A stretch of 64,000 nucleotides of DNA from positions 2,914,001-2,978,000 of the forward strand of contig NZ_CP084876.1 of NCBI RefSeq assembly GCF_020525925.1, given 5' to 3'. Source of the DNA: Klebsiella quasipneumoniae subsp. quasipneumoniae. GTDB taxonomy: Bacteria; Pseudomonadota; Gammaproteobacteria; Enterobacterales; Enterobacteriaceae. Positions 44,009-53,457 of the stretch are shown here, in pieces. Numbering within the stretch: position 1 is the stretch's first letter; every line of letters starts with the position of its first letter. A program made the position numbers and the translations under genes. The notes beneath the pieces are model-generated. The model was not told the origin of the DNA, searched no databases, and saw only the letters and a list, made by a program, of their open reading frames with translations.

Positions 44009-45715
44009 TTACTCTCCATTGTGTAGTGAAGCGCCATCATCCTGGGATGACGCAGAGGGTTTGTCCGGTAACCGGCAGGCGTCGACCTGCGGCACCAGAC
44101 TGATTTCGACACGTCGGTTCAGCGCCCGGCCTTCCGGCGTGTCGTTTGTTGCAATTGGGCGGCTTTCGCCATAGCCCTGAACGGCAAAGCAGCTGTCCGG
44201 CACGTCGCCGGTATCGCGCATCCAGTCGCGGACCGATTCCGCGCGTTTCAGCGACAATAGCTGGTTGGCTTTTTCATCACCGACGCTGTCGGTGTGGCCG
44301 GCCACCACGATAAGCCACCCGGGCCTGGCCTTAATGTCCACCAGCGAGTGGACCAGCTGCTTTGTCGAACCGGGTTTCAGTACCCATTTCCCGGTATCGA
44401 ACAGCGACATGCTGTCAAGGCGGATGACGTGCGGCGCGACGCGCTGCACCGGCCTGGGGGGCGGTGGCGGCGGCACGTAGCGGCGAATAGCCTCCAGCAA
44501 CGGCAGGCGAATCCGCTCCCCGCGATATAAGCCAAGACTCAGGCGCAGCGGGACGCCGTTACGCGCCCAGCTATCCAGCAGCGCGGCATCTTCACGCAGC
44601 ACCCTGACGGCGCTGGCTTTTGCCCCATAATCATCCATCGCGATCCGCTCATAACGGGCAATATCAACGCCCACGCGCTGCAGCAGTTGTCGATTGTTCC
44701 AGCCACTGCTGAGCAGCGCGGCGACAGCCGCAAGAGTGAAAACAGCGAGCGCCGCGCGCCAGGCCCTGCCCCATGGCGTAAGCCCCCGTCCCGCCGGTAA
44801 CTGCAACAGGATGAAATCCGGCAAAGATGACGCATCCGGGGTGTCGGTCTCGCCTGGCTGCCAGCCAGCTACCCGCGTCAGGCCGGTATGCCGGGATAAC
44901 CACCTCGTCCATGCCGACGACGCCAGGCTCCCGGCATGGGTGGGTCCGATCCCCCAAAGTACGGCCGCTGGGGTCAGGGGTGGCAGGTCGGCATTCTCCT
45001 CCGTTAACACGGCAAGGACGTGCCGTTCGAACCAGCCCATCAGGCTGTTCATTAACACCTGCTGCTGCAGCGCCGCCGCACCGCCGACGCTCAACCAGGT
45101 CGACACAGAACAGGGGGCGCAGGAGGGCTGCCAGACTTTCACCGCCTCACCCGGGAACGCCGCCTGCCAGAGCAGACTAGGGCTCATCGCGCTGCCCACC
45201 TGCCCCTGCAGCGCCAGCGGTACGGCATACCCCGTCTGCTGCCGCAATTGGCTGAGTTGCCAGCGCAGGGCCAGCAGGGCGCTGGTCAGCGCGTCGCTTT
45301 GCGCGTGCCGCTGCGGGCAGACGCAGAGCAGCACCGACAGCTGAGGCCCCCACTCCGGTCGCTGGCTCAATATCTGGCGCGCGACCTGCGGCAGCTCCTC
45401 CGTTTTTTCCACCCGGATCCAGCAGCCCTGTTTGACGACCCGCACCGGGGACGGCTGCGGCCAGACACACGGCAGATCGCCGCAAACGAGGACTACCGGC
45501 TGGCGATAAGCGATCGTCGGAAGTTCGTGCAGGGTTGACGAGACGTGACGTTCGGCACCACGACGGGCAATACGCCAGATCGCGATAATCAGGGCCAGCG
45601 TGACCAGCAGAATGAGCCACGCCCCCCAGCGGGGAACCGGCAAAAATAGCAGGCACACCAGCGCGCTCAGCAAGCCTGCCCACAGCGCCAGCCCGCGCTG
45701 CTGGGCGCGGCTCAT
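44009..45715 (-). CDS. OmpA-domain type VI membrane protein (TagL-like)
   Basis: 568 residues. N-terminal membrane pair (LALWAGLLSALVCLLFLPVP; WLILLVTLALIIAIWRIARR), a cytoplasmic or periplasmic middle part, another segment (AALAVFTLAAVAALLSSGW), a proline run, then an OmpA-like peptidoglycan-binding domain (VVAGHTDSVGDEKANQLLS, LNRRVEISLVP). Such proteins anchor the TssJLM complex to the cell wall where TssL lacks this domain. ATG at 45715 overlaps the tssL stop (ATGA) and follows GGAGG at 4 bases. Upstream codons of the longer frame are tssL DNA read in another frame. Confidence 0.9.
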   Translation of the reverse strand: MSRAQQRGLALWAGLLSALVCLLFLPVPRWGAWLILLVTLALIIAIWRIARRGAERHVSSTLHELPTIAYRQPVVLVCGDLPCVWPQPSPVRVVKQGCWIRVEKTEELPQVARQILSQRPEWGPQLSVLLCVCPQRHAQSDALTSALLALRWQLSQLRQQTGYAVPLALQGQVGSAMSPSLLWQAAFPGEAVKVWQPSCAPCSVSTWLSVGGAAALQQQVLMNSLMGWFERHVLAVLTEENADLPPLTPAAVLWGIGPTHAGSLASSAWTRWLSRHTGLTRVAGWQPGETDTPDASSLPDFILLQLPAGRGLTPWGRAWRAALAVFTLAAVAALLSSGWNNRQLLQRVGVDIARYERIAMDDYGAKASAVRVLREDAALLDSWARNGVPLRLSLGLYRGERIRLPLLEAIRRYVPPPPPPRPVQRVAPHVIRLDSMSLFDTGKWVLKPGSTKQLVHSLVDIKARPGWLIVVAGHTDSVGDEKANQLLSLKRAESVRDWMRDTGDVPDSCFAVQGYGESRPIATNDTPEGRALNRRVEISLVPQVDACRLPDKPSASSQDDGASLHNGE

Positions 45716-46401
45716 TTCACCTCCCCCGGCAGCAGGGTCAGCAGCAGATGATCGAGCCAGTGGTTCAATCCCCACCACAGAGCCACGATCACCGCCACGC
45801 TCAGCCCTGCACGTACCGGCCAGGAGGCCAACCAGCCGCTTATCCCCAGTCCGGCGCGGCTCTCTATCAGCACCGGAGCGCCCTGCGGACAACGGAAAGG
45901 CGGGACATGTTCACTGAGCGCGTTGACCAGCTTCAGGCGCTCCGGGTCGTGGAGGGAGCGAAAGCTGCCAACAAAACCCAGCAGCATCACCCGCTGAAAA
46001 CAGGTGACCACAGCCAGGTCGGGCGTCGGATCATGCAGAACCTCGCGCATCCGCTCGCACAGGGTGTCGCCGGCGTCCATGGTGCCGAGAAAATGCCCCT
46101 GCAGCGGAATGTCATACCACTGCAGGCAGGCATCATCTTCCACGCCGCGCCCTTTCACGACTTCATCGAGCAGCGCACACTGGGCGGTGAGAATATGCTG
46201 ACAGCTGACGTCATCAAGCCCGCTCGCCTTCAGCTCAGTTTGCACGCGCTCGACATCAGCAATACACCGCTGCCATAGCGTGTACCCCTCCTCATCGCGG
46301 AACTGCGGGCCATGGCGCAGGCTGATAACCTGCAGCCAGGTGTTTTGCAGCAGCGCATCGATATCAATGGACGCGGCGTTGCCGCGTTGACGTTCATTCA
46401 C
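45712..46401 (-). CDS. tssL: Type VI inner-membrane protein TssL (DotU)
   Basis: 229 residues: cytoplasmic helical hook (DALLQNTWLQVISLRHGPQF; ALLDEVVKGRGVEDDACLQW) and one C-terminal membrane helix (AGLSVAVIVALWWGLNHWLD). No OmpA domain of its own; the next gene supplies it. It recruits the baseplate and binds TssM. Overlaps tssK (46398-46401) and the OmpA gene (45712-45715) by 4 bases each. Confidence 0.93.
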   Translation of the reverse strand: MNERQRGNAASIDIDALLQNTWLQVISLRHGPQFRDEEGYTLWQRCIADVERVQTELKASGLDDVSCQHILTAQCALLDEVVKGRGVEDDACLQWYDIPLQGHFLGTMDAGDTLCERMREVLHDPTPDLAVVTCFQRVMLLGFVGSFRSLHDPERLKLVNALSEHVPPFRCPQGAPVLIESRAGLGISGWLASWPVRAGLSVAVIVALWWGLNHWLDHLLLTLLPGEVK

Positions 46402-47741
46402 GTTCGTAGCACCGCAAAAAGTTCAAGTTCAGGCTCGCCAAGCATCCCCGGGACGTAGAACATACAGGTACCGCTCTGCAGCATTTCCGTCGCCAGAGGA
46501 TGGGACACATCGAGGCTGAAATACTGGTTTTCCAGACGCAGCGGGATCGCCGCCGGCACATGACGCAATGGCGTCAGGGGCACCCCTGTCCGCGAGGAGT
46601 TGACGATGGCTTTGACATGATCCGGACTGCCCACTTTGCACTGCCGCGGAAACTGTTCCTGCAGCTGAGCGACCGGTACCGACGAACGAACCGACAGATA
46701 GTAATCCGCCCCTTCCCGCAGCCGGGCATCGTGCAGACGCGCCTGCCAGAAGTGCAGCCGGGCATCATGCTCCAGGGCAATCGCTACCACCCGCGACGGC
46801 AGGCTCGCCTCCAGCAGGTCGCTGAGTAAATCAAACAGCGGCGGAAAAACCGCGTTCAGCTGGTCATGTTGATAGATCGGGACGGCATTCGCCTGATGGG
46901 TCAGCGAAAAGGTCAGCAGGCTGCCAGCCAGGCGCGCCAGCTCCGGATAGAGGCGTTCCGGCGGGCTTTGCCGGTAACGCAGAAAATACCCCAGCACCGG
47001 CTCAGCGCTGTTCAGCGCGTTCAGCAACCAGAACAGAGAGACATCGGCCACGGCAAAATCAGCCATCCGTTCATTGCTCTCGCGACGCATGGCCATCAGG
47101 CGCGTCAGACGAGCCCGGAGCTGAGTAAGCAGCAGTTCAAGCTGCGTCGCCAGCCAGCGGCTGCCCTGAATCTGCAGCAGCGGCGGGAGAAACGTCTCGT
47201 CGATGAGCCAGGCCCCCTGCGAATCCCGCAGCAGGCGTACCACCGGACAGGTCAGGTAATCGCTGTTATCCTGATGGGCGAAGCGGAGGGATAGCTCCGG
47301 CTGCATGACGGCAATCTGCCGGGTATCATCCCCGAACTGGTTGCGGACATCGCGCCAGCGCTGCCGGAAGCGCACCGGCCTGTCGGCCACATCATCAGGC
47401 TTCAGGCAGTTGCCGCCATTGGCCTTCATCAGAGGCAGCGCCAGCATCACCAGTCCCGTGCGAGATTCGCCCTCCAGCGACAAAGCCGGCGGCAGCGCAT
47501 CGGCATTGTCCGTATCAATCATCGTGCCATCCTGGAACCGGACCTGCAGCCTGTGAGCCTGCAGGCGGCCCAGTTTGAGCATCTCTGGTTCGAAGGTCGC
47601 CTCAACCACTCCCCAGGGGTGGTTGAGGCCCATCCGGGCAATCGCTTCCGCAGCCCAGGCGGCATACGCAGCCTGCTGTTGAAAATGCTGGGGCGACACC
47701 ATAATGCCCCGGCCCCATAACGGACGTTCGGTTTTCATCAT
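46398..47741 (-). CDS. tssK: Type VI baseplate-membrane linker TssK
   Basis: 447 residues, typical TssK length. N-terminus RPLWGRGIMVSPQHFQQQAA is diagnostic, followed by QPELSLRFAHQDNSDYLTCP and the C-terminal YFSLDVSHPLATEML. TssK trimers link the TssFG wedges to TssLM. Two Met codons stand at the start (47741 and 47738). It is 9 bp behind tssC. Confidence 0.94.
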   Translation of the reverse strand: MMKTERPLWGRGIMVSPQHFQQQAAYAAWAAEAIARMGLNHPWGVVEATFEPEMLKLGRLQAHRLQVRFQDGTMIDTDNADALPPALSLEGESRTGLVMLALPLMKANGGNCLKPDDVADRPVRFRQRWRDVRNQFGDDTRQIAVMQPELSLRFAHQDNSDYLTCPVVRLLRDSQGAWLIDETFLPPLLQIQGSRWLATQLELLLTQLRARLTRLMAMRRESNERMADFAVADVSLFWLLNALNSAEPVLGYFLRYRQSPPERLYPELARLAGSLLTFSLTHQANAVPIYQHDQLNAVFPPLFDLLSDLLEASLPSRVVAIALEHDARLHFWQARLHDARLREGADYYLSVRSSVPVAQLQEQFPRQCKVGSPDHVKAIVNSSRTGVPLTPLRHVPAAIPLRLENQYFSLDVSHPLATEMLQSGTCMFYVPGMLGEPELELFAVLRT

Positions 47742-47750
47742 CGTCCGACC

Positions 47751-49295
47751 CTACGCCTTCGCCTTCGGCATCTGGCTGACCAGCGACAGATTGACGTCCA
47801 GCCCCTCGACCTGGAAGTGCGGCACGGCGTACAGCTTCACGCGGAAGAAGCCCGGGTTGTCCTCGATATCTTCCACCACCACGCTGGCATCGCGCAGCGG
47901 ATGGGAGGCCTGCAGCTCGTCGCCCGGATCGGTCATTTCAGTGACCAGGCTCCGCACCCAGGTGTTCAGCTCCAGCTCCAGCAGACGCCGGTCCTTGGTG
48001 GTGCCGATATTCTCGCGCTGGATCATCTTCAGGTAGTGCGCGATGCGCGACAGCAGGAAGATATAAGGCAGACGCGCGTTGATGCGGCTGTTGGCGGTAG
48101 CGTCGGCGGTATCGTACAGCGCCGGTTTTTGCGCGGAGTTGGCCGAGAAGAAGCAGGCGTAATCGCGATTTTTGTAGTACGACAGTGGAATGAAGCCCAG
48201 GCTGGCGAACTCAAACTCCCGCGTTTCCGGGATCATCACCTCGGAAGGGATCTTCACCTGATTGCCGGTGCCCAGATCGTACAGATGGATGGGCAGATCT
48301 TTCACCGCGCCGCCGGCCTGCGGGCCGCGGATCTGCACGCACCAGCCGTTATTGACAAAGCTCTTCACCATATTGGAGGCGAAAGAGAACGCCGCGCTGG
48401 TCCAGAGATACTTTTCGTGGTCCGGCCCCTTCACCTGCTCGACATAGTTAAAGCTGCGCACCGGCACGGTGTCCGGACCATACGGCAGACGACCCAGCAC
48501 GCGCGGCATCACCAGGCCGATGTAGCGGGCGTCGTCGGTTTCCCGAAACGCTTTCCAGCGAATATATTCCGCACGTTCGAAGTAGTTACCGATATCTTTG
48601 ATGGCGGCGACCTCTTCCATGGTCTCTTTCAGGAAGAAAGCCGGGCCGACGGCGCCGATAAACGGCATGTGGGCGGCAGCGGAAACCCGGGAGATATTGC
48701 GCAACAGCGCCACGTCCTGCGCGCTGGCGTCGAACTCATAGGCCGAGATCAGCGAGCCGATCGGCTCGCCGCCGGGGGTGTCGTACTCCGCGGTGTAGGT
48801 GTGCCAGTAAAGGCCGCTCTGAATCAGCTCCGGCGCATCCTCAAAGTCCTGACGCAGATCGTCCTTTGAGACGTCGAGGATCTCCGTTTTCACGTTCTGG
48901 CGGTAGTCGGTGTTGTCCACCAGCTGTTTGAGGCCGCGCCAAAGGGATTCGACCTGCTGAAACTCCGGATGGTGCATCACTGCGTCCAGCTGGCGGCTTA
49001 TCTGGAAATCCAGTTCAGCGATATGGTGGTCAATCAGCGTTTTATCGAGCTTTTCCACCCGCTGGCCGGACTGGCGGATGCGCTCCATAAACACCTGCAT
49101 CGCCGCGGTCAGACGCTCCGCCGCCGGTGCCTCGGAGAGCGCGGCATCGTCCAGAAAGTCGTTGATGTCCCCGAGGCGAGCGGCCGGGGCGAGATTGATT
49201 TTTTCAAACAGCGACGCGTAAACGCCCTCGCTCGCCGTGTTTTCCTGCAGCGCGGTTTGCCCCTGAACAGGGCTGTTTTCTGTGGTAACAGACAT
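47751..49295 (-). CDS. tssC: Type VI sheath large subunit TssC (VipB)
   Basis: 514 residues from the ATG at 49295 (MSVTTENSPVQGQ); two codons more are possible. Landmarks: VMHHPEFQQVESLWRGLKQL, YKNRDYACFFSANSAQK and the end PHFQVEGLDVNLSLVSQMPK. Forms the contractile sheath with TssB and is unfolded by ClpV. 42 bp behind tssB. Confidence 0.96.
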   Translation of the reverse strand: MSVTTENSPVQGQTALQENTASEGVYASLFEKINLAPAARLGDINDFLDDAALSEAPAAERLTAAMQVFMERIRQSGQRVEKLDKTLIDHHIAELDFQISRQLDAVMHHPEFQQVESLWRGLKQLVDNTDYRQNVKTEILDVSKDDLRQDFEDAPELIQSGLYWHTYTAEYDTPGGEPIGSLISAYEFDASAQDVALLRNISRVSAAAHMPFIGAVGPAFFLKETMEEVAAIKDIGNYFERAEYIRWKAFRETDDARYIGLVMPRVLGRLPYGPDTVPVRSFNYVEQVKGPDHEKYLWTSAAFSFASNMVKSFVNNGWCVQIRGPQAGGAVKDLPIHLYDLGTGNQVKIPSEVMIPETREFEFASLGFIPLSYYKNRDYACFFSANSAQKPALYDTADATANSRINARLPYIFLLSRIAHYLKMIQRENIGTTKDRRLLELELNTWVRSLVTEMTDPGDELQASHPLRDASVVVEDIEDNPGFFRVKLYAVPHFQVEGLDVNLSLVSQMPKAKA

Positions 49296-49337
49296 TAGCA
49301 TTTTCCCGGTTATTCCATTAACAGACTTGCCCCGCCA

Positions 49338-49829
49338 TTATTTCGGAGCAAGCGCACTCATTTCGTCGCGTAATTCCTGTGACAGCGCCGGATCTTTCAG
49401 AATTGCCTCAAGCTCTTTTCTGAAAGTGGCGTTATCGAGCAGATTGGATTTGAGATCGCGTAATAAATTACGCATCGCCAGCATGGCGCGGAGTTGTGGA
49501 ATTTGCCGGGCAATCTGCTCCGGTTCAAAATCGTTGATATCGGTAAAACGCAGCCTGACGTTCTCCTCTTCGCCATTGCCAGCCAGCGTATTCGGCACCG
49601 AGAGATTCACCTCCGGGCTAAATTCCGAAAGTACGCTGTTAAAGTTATTTTTATTGACGTTAATTTTTTCTCTTTCCGATAATGGCCGGTTTTCTTTACC
49701 GTGACTAAAATCGCCAATGGTAAGCAGCTTTAATGGCAGCTCAACCTTTTTTTGCACGCCGCCGGTGTGGAGAGATAATTTAAGATTAATGCGAGCCTTA
49801 GGCACTTCATTCTGGAACGTATCAGCCAT
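49338..49829 (-). CDS. tssB: Type VI sheath small subunit TssB (VipA)
   Basis: 163 residues, start MADTFQNEVPKARINLKL and then KKVELPLKLLTIGDFSHG, typical of TssB. It has the DINDFEPEQIARQIPQL region and a C-terminal helix. First gene of the type VI locus, with AAGGAA seven bases before the ATG. The AT-rich 5' DNA should hold the operon promoter. Confidence 0.96.
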   Translation of the reverse strand: MADTFQNEVPKARINLKLSLHTGGVQKKVELPLKLLTIGDFSHGKENRPLSEREKINVNKNNFNSVLSEFSPEVNLSVPNTLAGNGEEENVRLRFTDINDFEPEQIARQIPQLRAMLAMRNLLRDLKSNLLDNATFRKELEAILKDPALSQELRDEMSALAPK

Positions 49830-50427
49830 AGCAGTTCCTTTCCTCAGGGAATAATTATTGAAGAGTTGACGGTAAAAGCCTGAGGATAATAAAACAGAAA
49901 TAGATTATCGATCAACTTAACAAGAAGATTTATTGAATATACTCACAAGGTGAATGATTTCATTTTCTCTTAGCACCAAAATAAATATTTAATAAATAAA
50001 TACAAAACCTAAAACAATAATAAAAATAAATTACATCCCAAAGAAAATATAAGAATAAACATAGCGATAACAGCACCTGGAATTAAATCATCCCCTCGCA
50101 ACGCAATTTATCGTCACCCGCGCGGCAAAACATTCAAGAGCAACCTTTTTCTCAGCAACTGGTTTGCGCTAACCGGCCAGCGAACGTGGCGAGGAATGAC
50201 CGCGGACCCAGCGATATGTTCCTCCGCAGACAGTCGTCAGTGGCTGAAGAGCCTATTTTCTGGGCGACTGACCACAGCGCGATGGCGAAAAAAGTTGTCG
50301 TTACCAAAAAAATATGAACCCGGTTACAAGATGCGCACGCCACCGTCTTCGGCATCCTGAGGAGGTCGCATTCTGCGGATCGCCAGGCTATATCTATGAC
50401 ACCTTTCTCCCACAACGAGTAAAAATA
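49830..50427. promoter_or_regulatory. AT-rich divergent intergenic region upstream of tssB
   Basis: Almost 600 bp without a gene. The first 250 bp on the tssB side are strongly AT-rich with long A/T stretches (49900-50080), in sharp contrast to the GC-rich genes. This is the expected place for the T6SS promoter and, by inference, for H-NS silencing. No convincing sigma-54 site was found. The right half (50100-50427) is the leader of the DJ-1 family gene and shows no clear signal. Confidence 0.5.
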
Positions 50428-50994
50428 ATGAGCAAGAAGATCCTGATGCTGGTCGGCGATTACGCCGAAGATTACGAAACGATGGTCCCTTTTCAGGCAC
50501 TGCAGATGATTGGCCACCAGGTCGATGCCGTCTGCCCGGATAAAGCCGCCGGCGACTATGTGATGACGGCGATCCATGATTTTGACGGAGCCCAGACCTA
50601 CAGCGAAAAGCCGGGGCACCGCTTCACCCTGAACGCCGATTTTGCCGCGGTGAAGGCCGAGGATTACGACGCGCTACTGATCCCCGGCGGCCGCGCGCCA
50701 GAGTATCTGCGTCTGAACGAACAGGTCATTAAACTGGTCCAGGCGTTCGACGCCGCGCGTAAACCTATCGCCGCCGTCTGCCACGGGCCACAGCTGCTGG
50801 CCGCCGCCGGGATTCTGCAGGGGCGGACCTGCAGCGCCTATCCGGCCTGCGCCCCGGAGGTGCGCCTGAGCGGCGGGCATTATGCCGATATCGGTATCGA
50901 TCAGGCGCATGTTGACGGCAATCTGGTCACCGCCCCCGCCTGGCCGGCACACCCGCAGTGGCTGGCGAAATTCGCCGCCCTGCTGGCGGAGTAA
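50428..50994 (+). CDS. DJ-1/PfpI family protein
   Basis: 188 residues with the DJ-1/PfpI fold: [20 protein letters not shown] at the start, [13 protein letters not shown], and the nucleophile elbow [14 protein letters not shown] with the catalytic Cys. Family members act as glyoxalases/deglycases or chaperones; E. coli YhbO and YajL are relatives. ATG at 50428 (MSKKILML) replaces a longer frame whose first 38 codons do not fit the family. Confidence 0.88.
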   Translation: MSKKILMLVGDYAEDYETMVPFQALQMIGHQVDAVCPDKAAGDYVMTAIHDFDGAQTYSEKPGHRFTLNADFAAVKAEDYDALLIPGGRAPEYLRLNEQVIKLVQAFDAARKPIAAVCHGPQLLAAAGILQGRTCSAYPACAPEVRLSGGHYADIGIDQAHVDGNLVTAPAWPAHPQWLAKFAALLAE

Positions 50995-51136
50995 CGCATT
51001 TTCTCTGACTAAGTGAACGACTATCGCCGCGCTGACGCTCTCTTTGTTACCGGCCCGGCGGTTTTCGAACGGCCGTTTCCGCTGCCGCCAAACCTGATTC
51101 AGCTCAGCGAAACGCTGGCCGGATTGTCTCCTCGCC

Positions 51137-51898
51137 TCAGATGCGCATTCCCCCGGAAACTTCAATGCGCTGGGCATTAACCCAGCGATGATCATCGGAT
51201 AACAGCGAGGCGATCATCGGCCCGATATCCTCTGGCACCCCCGGTCGGCCAAGCGCCGTCATGTTCGCCACCGCCTGAGCGACCTGCGGGTTATCCCGCA
51301 CCACCCCGCCGCTGAAATCCGTGGCGATGGCGCCCGGCGCCACGCAGTTCACCGTGATCCCGCGGCCGCCCAGCTCAAACGCCATATAACGGGTCAGGGT
51401 TTCCACCGCAGACTTCATGACTGCATAGGGCGCCCGATTCGCCATCACGATACGGGTCAGTCCGGACGAGATATTCACAATTCGCCCGCCATCGGCCAGC
51501 AGCGGCAATAATTTTTGGCTGAGGAAAAAAACACCCTTCACATGGATGCGATAAAGCGCATCGAGCTCCGCTTCGGTAGCGTTCAGAAACCCCATGCCGC
51601 TGGCATTGCCGGCATTATTGACCAGGTAATGAAACCGATCGGCCCCCAGCTCCGCCAGGGCCGCCTGAAAGGTGCTGACAAACCCGTCAAAGGTGTCGGT
51701 TTCGCCGGCGCTGAAGGGCAGCGCGATCGCCCGCGAGCCCTGGGCTTCAACCCACGCGACCACATCGGTCGCCTCGGCGAAATGCGCGTTGTAGGTCAAT
51801 ACCACATTCACGCCGCGCTGAGCCAGCGCTTCAACGGTCGCGCGGCCCAGGCCACGGCTGCCGCCTGTCACCAGGGCGATTTTTGCGCTATTGTTCAT
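51137..51898 (-). CDS. Short-chain dehydrogenase/reductase
   Basis: 253 residues: LVTGGSRGLGRATVEALAQR, NNAGNASGM, Ser in VNISSGLTRI, PYAVMKSAVE (YxxxK) and the end IEVSGGMRI. Start at 51898 (MNNSAKIALVTGG) after a purine-rich GGGGGAA. Clearly a paralogue of the SDR at 23573-24328. Divergent from a LysR gene which probably regulates it. Confidence 0.9.
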   Translation of the reverse strand: MNNSAKIALVTGGSRGLGRATVEALAQRGVNVVLTYNAHFAEATDVVAWVEAQGSRAIALPFSAGETDTFDGFVSTFQAALAELGADRFHYLVNNAGNASGMGFLNATEAELDALYRIHVKGVFFLSQKLLPLLADGGRIVNISSGLTRIVMANRAPYAVMKSAVETLTRYMAFELGGRGITVNCVAPGAIATDFSGGVVRDNPQVAQAVANMTALGRPGVPEDIGPMIASLLSDDHRWVNAQRIEVSGGMRI

Positions 51899-52006
51899 GT
51901 TTCCCCCTTTTATCTCTGCTGAAAACATGAGCGATTATAGGCCTCTGAATGCCGACGATAAGACCGCATGGTACGACAGGATTGTTTTGCCAGCTGGAAC
52001 AATGTC

Positions 52007-52921
52007 ATGGATAAACTGGATACCCTGACCCTGTTCGTGCGTATCGTCGAACGGGGTTCGTTCAGCGCTGCCGCCGCGGATCTGGGTTTTTCCCGGCCGG
52101 TGGCGACCGCGGCCATTAAGGCGCTGGAGGCCAGCCTTGGGGCGCGCCTGCTGCAGCGCACCACCCGGCACGTGCAGCCGACGGCGGAGGGGTCGCTGTA
52201 TTATCAGCGCTGCGTCTCCATCCTGGCGGCCCTGGAGGAGGCCAACCGCAGCGCCGGAGGGAGCATCTCCGGCACCCTTCGGGTGGACGTGGCGGGCAAT
52301 CTGGCGCGAACCCTGCTGCTGCCCGCGCTACCGCAGTTTCTCGCCCGCTATCCGGCCATTACCTTGCAGATTGGCGAAAGCGAGCGCGACGTCGATCTGG
52401 TCCGCGAAGGGGTAGATTGCGTCATTCGCGGCGGCCATCTTCCCGATAGCGAGATGATTTGCCGGCCGCTCGCCATGCTGCAGGAGATCACCTGCGCCAG
52501 CCCGGCCTACCTCGCCCGGTACGGTACCCCGCATACGATTGACGGGCTGGCGGGACACGTGACGATCGGTTTTGTTTCATCGCGCACGCACCGTACCTTG
52601 CCGCTCAGTTTTACCCTGGATGGCCGCCAGACCGAGGTCAGTTTGCCCTGTCGGCTGCTGACTTCCGATGCCGACGTCGGCGCCGAAGCGGCCAGACTGG
52701 GCTTTGGCCTGTATCAGGCACCCTTGTCCCGCCTTGAGGCCGATCTGGCATCCGGTGGGTTAACGGAGGTGCTGGCTGATTTTCGCCCTGCGCCGCTGCC
52801 GCTCTCCCTGCTCTATCCCAGCAGCCGGCAGCTCTCTGCCCGGGTACAGGTATTTATCGACTGGGTGACGGCGCTGATGAAGGCGCCCCTTCCGCAGCAG
52901 GCATCCGGAAGGCTAAAATAA
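52007..52921 (+). CDS. LysR-family transcriptional regulator
   Basis: 304 residues, CrgA/DmlR-like: MDKLDTLTLFVRIVERGSFS, FSRPVATAAIKALEASLGAR, LLQRTTRHVQPTAEG and the ligand domain (PAITLQIGESERDVDLVREG VDCVIR). ATG at 52007; the longer frame adds 13 residues not typical of the family. Divergent from the SDR gene 51137-51898, its probable target. Confidence 0.9.
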   Translation: MDKLDTLTLFVRIVERGSFSAAAADLGFSRPVATAAIKALEASLGARLLQRTTRHVQPTAEGSLYYQRCVSILAALEEANRSAGGSISGTLRVDVAGNLARTLLLPALPQFLARYPAITLQIGESERDVDLVREGVDCVIRGGHLPDSEMICRPLAMLQEITCASPAYLARYGTPHTIDGLAGHVTIGFVSSRTHRTLPLSFTLDGRQTEVSLPCRLLTSDADVGAEAARLGFGLYQAPLSRLEADLASGGLTEVLADFRPAPLPLSLLYPSSRQLSARVQVFIDWVTALMKAPLPQQASGRLK

Positions 52922-53223
52922 CGTTTGCTATTATTTGCGGCTCGTGCGTTAATCATTAAGTCGATTTACCAGACGAAAAATTATTATCGAAGCACGTGTT
53001 CTCATCTCCAGGCGTTATCCCTGATACCACCTTCCTTTGAGCAGTCCCGTTAGTATTTTGCTTTTTCTGTAAACAGGCCCTGTCAGACCCCTGTTGGCTC
53101 GTTAAAAAAGCCCTCCGTCTGACCCAATACCCGGCTTACCACTAACAAAAATCAGCCGCGTTAATTTCCCTGAAAACGACCATTGTCTTTTCAACAGAAC
53201 ATTACCCATACAAGGTTTACATT
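52922..53223. other. Intergenic stretch, probable leader of the YmcF-like gene
   Basis: About 300 bp without a gene. It precedes a small cold-shock-type gene, and genes of that type can have long 5' leaders; no cold box could be identified with confidence. A weak inverted repeat around CAGGCCCTGTCAGACCCCTG is visible near 53075-53095. Confidence 0.35.
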
Positions 53224-53412
53224 ATGATTGAACATATCCATTTTAGATGCCCATGCTGCCATGGCTCCCAGTACAGAACGTCCCAGTTTGACGTGACGGA
53301 AAAAAATCCCTTTGGTGCGAAATGCATTTTCTGCAAATCGGCCATGATGACCTTAGATACTATTCGCCCTTATCACCTGGGCGCGCTGTCCACCGCTCAG
53401 GCACAGCCATAA
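53224..53412 (+). CDS. YmcF/YnfQ-like small zinc-ribbon protein
   Basis: 62 residues: HIHFRCPCCHGSQYRTSQFD then GAKCIFCKSAMMTLD. Two CxxC knuckles (CPCC, CIFC) suggest a zinc ribbon. It matches the E. coli small proteins YmcF and YnfQ, which as I remember are cold-induced and encoded near csp genes; here no csp gene is beside it. Function unknown; it might bind nucleic acid. Confidence 0.8.
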   Translation: MIEHIHFRCPCCHGSQYRTSQFDVTEKNPFGAKCIFCKSAMMTLDTIRPYHLGALSTAQAQP

Positions 53413-53457
53413 GACGATGAAGCGGGTGAACGCGGGCGGGAAAATCCCCCCGGTGAT

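Noticed and set aside
43339..44103. 254-codon plus-strand frame opposite hcp
   Set aside because: Antisense shadow of the highly conserved hcp gene and its downstream region.
47817..48869. 350-codon plus-strand frame opposite tssC
   Set aside because: Shadow frame in GC-rich DNA; His/Gln/Arg-rich without any domain.
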